9,002 nucleotides of DNA, from the NCBI GenBank assembly GCA_024860865.1, contig JACRDV010000053.1, forward strand, positions 1 to 9,002. Reading direction: 5' to 3'. Numbering within the stretch: the stretch's first letter is position 1; every line of letters starts with the position of its first letter. The notes under the pieces were generated by a model. That model made no database searches and had not been told where the DNA came from. It worked only from the letters and a program-made list of their open reading frames with translations. The stretch comes from JACRDV01 sp024860865 [NCBI: Methanobacteriota archaeon]. GTDB lineage: Archaea > JACRDV01. Made by a program: the position numbers and the translations under genes. Positions 5,791 to 9,002 of the stretch are shown here, one piece after another.

Positions 5791-6353
5791 AAAGATTCGA
5801 TGCAATTAAATCCATTGTTGAAGAATTAACTGATGAACTCGTTGTTTGTAATTTAGGTTATCCATGTCGCGAACTTTTTGCTATAAAAGATTCTCCAACT
5901 CACTTTTATATGCTCGGAAGCATGGGCTTGGCTTCTTCTATTGGATTGGGACTAGCTCTAGCTCTTCCCAAACGCAAAATTATAGTGTTAGATGGAGATG
6001 GGAGCTTATTGATGAATCTAGGCTCGTTTGCCACAATTGCAAATCAAAATCCAAGCAATTTGGTATTAGTTGTTTTAGATAATGAAGCCCATGGTTCAAC
6101 TGGTTTCCAACCTACTGCTACGGGAGGTTTAACTGATCTTGAAAGAGTTGCAAAAGGTGCAGGAATCGCAAATTCAATTACAGTAAAGAATAAGAAAAAC
6201 CTTAAAAATTCATTAAAAAAAGCATTAAGAGACAAACAGATGCATCTAATTGTTGTGAAAATTGAAAAAGGAAATGCTAATGTTCCGCACGTCAATTTAT
6301 CTCCTATTGAGATTAAAAATAGATTCATAAACGAAATAAAAAAATCAAAATAA
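5787..6353 (+). CDS. comE: Sulfopyruvate decarboxylase, beta subunit (coenzyme M biosynthesis)
   Basis: A 188-residue ComE homologue forming the diphosphate-binding half of sulfopyruvate decarboxylase. The thiamine diphosphate motif is intact: GDGS at 70-73 followed by LDNE with Asn99, the GDGx(about 25)N pattern that binds Mg2+ and the diphosphate. LGSMGLASSIGLGLALAL (43-60) is the conserved stretch before it. The start is GTG at 5787-5789, overlapping the comD stop by 4 nt. Separate comD and comE genes contrast with the fused ComDE known in Methanosarcinales. The gene ends 9 nt from the stop of the convergent helical-protein gene at 6363. No signal peptide or membrane helix is seen, so the complex is cytosolic. 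Confidence 0.93.
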   Translation: MKRFDAIKSIVEELTDELVVCNLGYPCRELFAIKDSPTHFYMLGSMGLASSIGLGLALALPKRKIIVLDGDGSLLMNLGSFATIANQNPSNLVLVVLDNEAHGSTGFQPTATGGLTDLERVAKGAGIANSITVKNKKNLKNSLKKALRDKQMHLIVVKIEKGNANVPHVNLSPIEIKNRFINEIKKSK

Positions 6354-6362
6354 TTTGTGAGA

Positions 6363-6776
6363 TTACAAGAAAGAATTCCAAGTTGCTTTTTTCAGATAAT
6401 TTAATCCTTTTTTACGGTATTTCTCAGAAATTTCTGAATAATGGAGCTCGCCAGTTAAGAAATATTGTTGCAAATTATATACGGAGTTTTTATAGCATTC
6501 AATTGCTTTTCCATAATTATTGTGTGCTTTTTCAAGGGATTTAGGTGGGTTTAAAATTTTAAGTTCTTCGTAAATAGTGGTTAATTCAGCATATACTTCG
6601 CTGCATGTCTTTACTATCTTTTCTGTATTTTCCGGATCTATTTTCCCATCTATTAAATCGCGAATTCTTTTGATACAGATATTGGTAAGATTAGAAACAA
6701 TCGCTTGTGCATTTCTTGATAATTTAAATGCTTTCTTTAAATATTCAATTTCATGCGATTGACTGTCATGCCTCAT
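6363..6776 (-). CDS. Conserved-looking helical protein of unknown function
   Basis: A 137-residue protein that I cannot assign. It is predicted to be almost all helix: charged helices at about 8-41 and 50-74, then LNPPKSLEKAHNNYGKAIE (75-93), a long helix to about 107, and a final Lys-rich helix (115-130). The 'hinge Pro-Pro followed by a His-containing helix' layout recalls small helical-bundle proteins in archaea and bacteria, but this is only a resemblance. There is no signal peptide, membrane segment or cysteine motif. A TATA box at 6797-6806, centred about 26 nt before the ATG, and no ribosome site indicate a leaderless mRNA. It is divergent from the ATP-grasp gene (84 nt between starts) and convergent with comE (9 nt between stops). 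Composition matches the AT-rich neighbours. Confidence 0.7.
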   Translation of the reverse strand: MRHDSQSHEIEYLKKAFKLSRNAQAIVSNLTNICIKRIRDLIDGKIDPENTEKIVKTCSEVYAELTTIYEELKILNPPKSLEKAHNNYGKAIECYKNSVYNLQQYFLTGELHYSEISEKYRKKGLNYLKKATWNSFL

Positions 6777-6796
6777 GAAAATCCCACTAATCGAGA

Positions 6797-6806
6797 TATT
6801 TTTAAA
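6797..6806 (-). promoter_or_regulatory. TATA box of the helical-protein gene
   Basis: TTTAAAAATA on the minus strand is centred about 26 nt from the ATG at 6776, the archaeal spacing for transcription starting at the start codon. It is one of two back-to-back TATA boxes in this short intergenic region. Confidence 0.5.
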
Positions 6807-6820
6807 GCAACACCACTATG

Positions 6821-6829
6821 TTTTTAAAC
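6821..6829 (+). promoter_or_regulatory. Candidate TATA box of the ATP-grasp/nucleotidyltransferase operon
   Basis: TTTTTAAAC on the plus strand is about 36 nt upstream of the ATG at 6861. Transcription would start near 6850 and leave a leader of about 10 nt with no clear Shine-Dalgarno site. Confidence 0.4.
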
Positions 6830-6860
6830 AAATTGTACAAGTACTTTATGTGGTTGGAAA

Positions 6861-7850
6861 ATGCCTAAGATAACAGTGCTTTTAAGTGGTTCAGGTGGCC
6901 CAGCAGGCCTTGGAGCAATTAAAAGTTTAAAAGAAATTAAAGAGCGAAAAATTGGAATTATTGGAGTTGATGCAGACCCCTTCGCTCCCGGCTCTTTCTT
7001 AGTTGATAAATTTTATACTGTTCCTAAAGCTTTTGAACAAAATTTTGTGGATAAGTTATTTAGAATTTGCAAACGAGAAAAAATCGATGTGATCATTCCA
7101 ACTGTTGATGATGAAATCTTTGTCCTATCGAATATAAAACAAAAATTTGAATCTGAAGATATTAGATTGTTAATACCCGATCATAAAACTTTTTTAAAAG
7201 CATATGATAAAGGACTAACCGTTAAAACAGCAGAAGAAAACGGCATCGATGTTCCAAAAACTTTCTTTCCAAATAATTCAATTGAACTGAAAAAAATATC
7301 TAAACAGTTGGGATCTCCATTTGTTGTTAGACCTAGAATTTCACATGGAGGGCGGGGGATATTCTATGTAGAGACAATTGCCGAAGCAACTGCCGCATTT
7401 AATTGGTTAAAACGAGAGGGTTCAATACCAATGGTCCAGCAATATGTTAAGAGAGGCTCTGTTTATTCCGTTGCAACGTTATTTGATAGAAGAAGCGAGC
7501 TGGTTGCAGTAGGAACAATGAAAAAGTTGAGAGAAAAACCGCCAAGCGGCGGAGTAGCATGGGCTGGCGAGACTGTAAAGAATCCTAAAATTCAAAAGCT
7601 TGGGATTAAAATCATAAAATCGTTTGAGAATTGGGTTGGTCCTGCAACTGCTGAAATAAAATTTGATGGGAAAAATGCATATTTAATGGAAGTTAATCCC
7701 AGGCTTTGGGGGTATAACTATCTAATGACAAAAGCAGGAATTAATTTTCCATATCTTACTGTTAAGCTTGCACTAAATGAAAAAGTTAAAGTTGGTAATT
7801 ATAGGACAGGTTTAAAATTCGTAAGAGTCTGGGAAGATGTTGTATATTGA
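6861..7850 (+). CDS. ATP-grasp protein, carbamoyl-phosphate-synthase-like
   Basis: A 329-residue ATP-grasp enzyme of the type often labelled carbamoyl phosphate synthase-like. The Rossmann-like pre-ATP-grasp domain begins with LLSGSGGPAGLGAI (7-20) and continues through VDADPFAPGS and IIPTVDDE (78-85). The ATP-grasp core has PFVVRPRISHGGRGIFYV (153-170), the lid and Lys region (QQYVKRGSVYS, 193-203), and the metal/ATP site from Glu265 to LMEVNPRLWG (275-284) with Glu277, Asn279 and Arg281. These enzymes join a carboxylate to an amine or other nucleophile through an acyl-phosphate. At a third of CarB's length and with a single ATP-grasp unit, this is not carbamoyl phosphate synthase itself. 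The substrate is unknown. The nucleotidyltransferase gene 21 nt downstream suggests a role in building or modifying an activated sugar. The start at 6861 fits the glycine-rich N-terminal strand. Confidence 0.85.
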   Translation: MPKITVLLSGSGGPAGLGAIKSLKEIKERKIGIIGVDADPFAPGSFLVDKFYTVPKAFEQNFVDKLFRICKREKIDVIIPTVDDEIFVLSNIKQKFESEDIRLLIPDHKTFLKAYDKGLTVKTAEENGIDVPKTFFPNNSIELKKISKQLGSPFVVRPRISHGGRGIFYVETIAEATAAFNWLKREGSIPMVQQYVKRGSVYSVATLFDRRSELVAVGTMKKLREKPPSGGVAWAGETVKNPKIQKLGIKIIKSFENWVGPATAEIKFDGKNAYLMEVNPRLWGYNYLMTKAGINFPYLTVKLALNEKVKVGNYRTGLKFVRVWEDVVY

Positions 7851-7871
7851 AAAAATTTTTAGGATTCAATT

Positions 7872-8561
7872 ATGCAAGCTTTAATTTTAGTAGGTGGCAA
7901 AGGAGAGCGTTTGCGCCCGTTAACTGAAAGTTGTCCTAAAGCACTTTTAAAAGTTGGTGACAAGCCGTTACTCCAACATATAATAGAGTACCTTAAAGGG
8001 TATGAATTTAAAGAAATCATTCTTTGTGTAGGGTATCTTGGGGACCAAATTGTGAAATATTTTGGGGATGGGTCGAAATATGGCGTAAAGATAACTTATT
8101 CTCGCGAACATAGGCCTCTTGGGACAGGCGGACCAGTAAAAAAGGCTGAGAAGTATATAAACAGAACTTTTCTTACAATGAATGGCGATATCTTAACTGA
8201 CCTGCCCCTTAACAAAATGATTGCATTTCACCAGAAGAATAAATGTATAGGAACTATCGCCCTTGTTAAGATGCCCTCTCCTTATGGCGTAATCCACCTT
8301 ACAAAATCTAAAATCAAATCCTTTGAAGAAAAACCAGTTTTGCCTTATTTTATTAATGCTGGCGTCTATTTATTCCAACCTGAAATCTTAAAATTTTTCC
8401 CAAATGGGCCATCATCTATTGAATATGATGTTTTTCCAAAAGTTATAAAAGCAAAAAAGAAACTCTGCGGATTTAGAGCAGAAAATATTTCTTGGCTAGA
8501 TATTGGGAGTTTTAAAGATTACAAACTTGCAAACGAGCTTTTTCGAGTTAAGCGCGAATAG
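7872..8561 (+). CDS. Short NDP-sugar pyrophosphorylase (sugar-1-phosphate nucleotidyltransferase)
   Basis: A 229-residue NTP_transferase-family protein that would make an NDP-sugar from a sugar 1-phosphate and an NTP. The nucleotide-binding signature is LVGGKGERLRPLT (6-18), with PKALLKVGDKPLL (22-34) beside it. It also has LGTGGPV (83-89), NGD with metal-binding Asp106 (104-106), FEEKP (151-155), NAGVYLF (162-168), and WLDIGSFKDY (208-217) with the second metal Asp210. The C-terminal left-handed beta-helix of longer archaeal relatives is absent, as in short MurU/HddC-like or RmlA-like enzymes. Base and sugar specificity cannot be read from the sequence. AGGAT 6 nt before the ATG supports the start. 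It follows the ATP-grasp gene by 21 nt and is probably cotranscribed. Confidence 0.9.
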   Translation: MQALILVGGKGERLRPLTESCPKALLKVGDKPLLQHIIEYLKGYEFKEIILCVGYLGDQIVKYFGDGSKYGVKITYSREHRPLGTGGPVKKAEKYINRTFLTMNGDILTDLPLNKMIAFHQKNKCIGTIALVKMPSPYGVIHLTKSKIKSFEEKPVLPYFINAGVYLFQPEILKFFPNGPSSIEYDVFPKVIKAKKKLCGFRAENISWLDIGSFKDYKLANELFRVKRE

Positions 8562-8697
8562 TCAAGGTGTAAGACTTAACGGTGGAAACTTTCTAAAAAA
8601 CATTAAAGAATCATAAAATGGATGACCCTAAAAAAATTCAAGCATGAACAAATGAAATCTATAACAATGGATTAAATTTGGTCAGACTTAGGTAGAC

Positions 8698-8704
8698 AAA
8701 AAAA
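8698..8704 (-). terminator. Candidate poly-T terminator of the acyl-CoA synthetase gene
   Basis: On the minus strand a run of seven T residues lies 27 nt past the TAA at 8732, in the 170-nt convergent gap. Archaeal RNA polymerase often terminates at such tracts without a hairpin. No equally clear tract was found for the plus-strand nucleotidyltransferase gene. The remainder of 8562-8731 contains no gene that I can support. Confidence 0.4.
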
Positions 8705-8731
8705 CTCAGCTACACTTTCTTAACATGAGCC

Positions 8732-9002
8732 TTAGCTTAATATCATTCGCGCATCTATTGCTAATACACCATGATTTTTCTCATATACAAATAGTGGATT
8801 AACATCTAGCTCTTTTATTTGTGGTTGTTCGATCGCAAGTCTAGAAATCTTGAGCAAAGTATCAACAATCGCTTCGATATCAGCAGGCGGCCTCCCTCTA
8901 AACCCTTTTAAAATTGGGTATCCTTTTATCTCTTGAATCATCTCTTGAGCATCAGTTTTAGCAATTGGTGCAACTCTCATTGAAACATCTCTCATTATTT
9001 CT
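8732..9002 (-). CDS. ADP-forming acyl-CoA (acetyl-CoA) synthetase, C-terminal fragment
   Basis: The last 89 or so residues of an ADP-forming acetyl-CoA/acyl-CoA synthetase; the frame stays open to the right edge, so the gene begins outside the window. The segments MRDVSMRVAPI, EMIQEIKGYPILKGFRGRPP, DIEAIVDTLLKIS, ELDVNPLFVYE and AIDARMIL are the characteristic end of the ATP-grasp (beta) part. The enzyme converts acyl-CoA, ADP and phosphate into acid, CoA and ATP, and is used by many anaerobic archaea to conserve energy from acetate or amino- and fatty-acid breakdown. Whether this is a separate beta subunit or the end of a fused alpha-beta protein cannot be told here. The Met at 8995 is internal, not a start. 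Confidence 0.9.
   Translation of the reverse strand, partial: EIMRDVSMRVAPIAKTDAQEMIQEIKGYPILKGFRGRPPADIEAIVDTLLKISRLAIEQPQIKELDVNPLFVYEKNHGVLAIDARMILS

Noticed and set aside
6044-6328. Minus-strand open frame opposite comE
   Set aside because: comE has the full thiamine diphosphate motif in the sense frame; the antisense product has none.
8569-8690. GTAAGACTTA and GTCAGACTTA as a direct repeat in the 3' intergenic gap
   Set aside because: A 9-of-10 match at two sites is too weak to indicate an attachment site or mobile element.
1-9002. tRNA, rRNA, C/D-box RNA or CRISPR array
   Set aside because: I saw no T-loop-like motif, no paired C and D boxes outside coding sequence, and no regularly spaced repeats on either strand.

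Overview
The window is AT-rich archaeal DNA. It carries four genes of coenzyme M (2-mercaptoethanesulfonate) biosynthesis: comA and comB on the minus strand, and comD and comE on the plus strand. A complete phosphosulfolactate route points to a methanogen, an alkane oxidiser or a close archaeal relative. Other archaeal signs are TATA boxes about 26-27 nt upstream of start codons (apparently leaderless mRNAs), GGAG/GAGGT ribosome sites, TTG starts, a DUF234 ATPase, a HEPN/MNT pair, and the end of an ADP-forming acyl-CoA synthetase. comC (sulfolactate dehydrogenase) is not in the window. I cannot name the lineage.

Layout. Left edge (1-882): the tail of an unidentified gene, then a PIG-L/LmbE-type deacetylase. 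Minus-strand operon (918-3587): comA, comB, MNT nucleotidyltransferase, HEPN protein, and a 56-residue Trm112-like zinc protein at 918-1088. The genes are separated by 16, 6, -4 and 36 nt, so one transcript is likely. Positions 3635-5035: a DUF234-family ATPase, roughly half G+C, with AAG/GAG/AGG-rich codons. Its neighbours are much more AT-rich (about 27% in the lines I counted). Its start codon lies inside a 41-bp interrupted palindrome. It separates the two com operons and looks like an acquired single-gene cassette. Positions 5290-6353: comD-comE, overlapping by 4 nt. Positions 6363-6776: a helical protein of unknown function on the minus strand. Positions 6861-8561: a CPSase-like ATP-grasp protein followed by a short NDP-sugar pyrophosphorylase, probably one operon. 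Right edge (8732-9002): the C-terminus of an ADP-forming acyl-CoA synthetase on the minus strand.

How they work together. ComA joins sulfite to phosphoenolpyruvate. ComB removes the phosphate to give sulfolactate. A ComC enzyme encoded elsewhere would oxidise this to sulfopyruvate. ComDE decarboxylates sulfopyruvate to sulfoacetaldehyde. The MNT/HEPN pair and the Trm112-like protein ride in the comAB operon, an arrangement worth testing in related genomes. The ATP-grasp/nucleotidyltransferase pair, and perhaps the deacetylase, suggest surface-glycan or activated-sugar metabolism. The acyl-CoA synthetase fragment suggests energy conservation from acyl-CoA thioesters.
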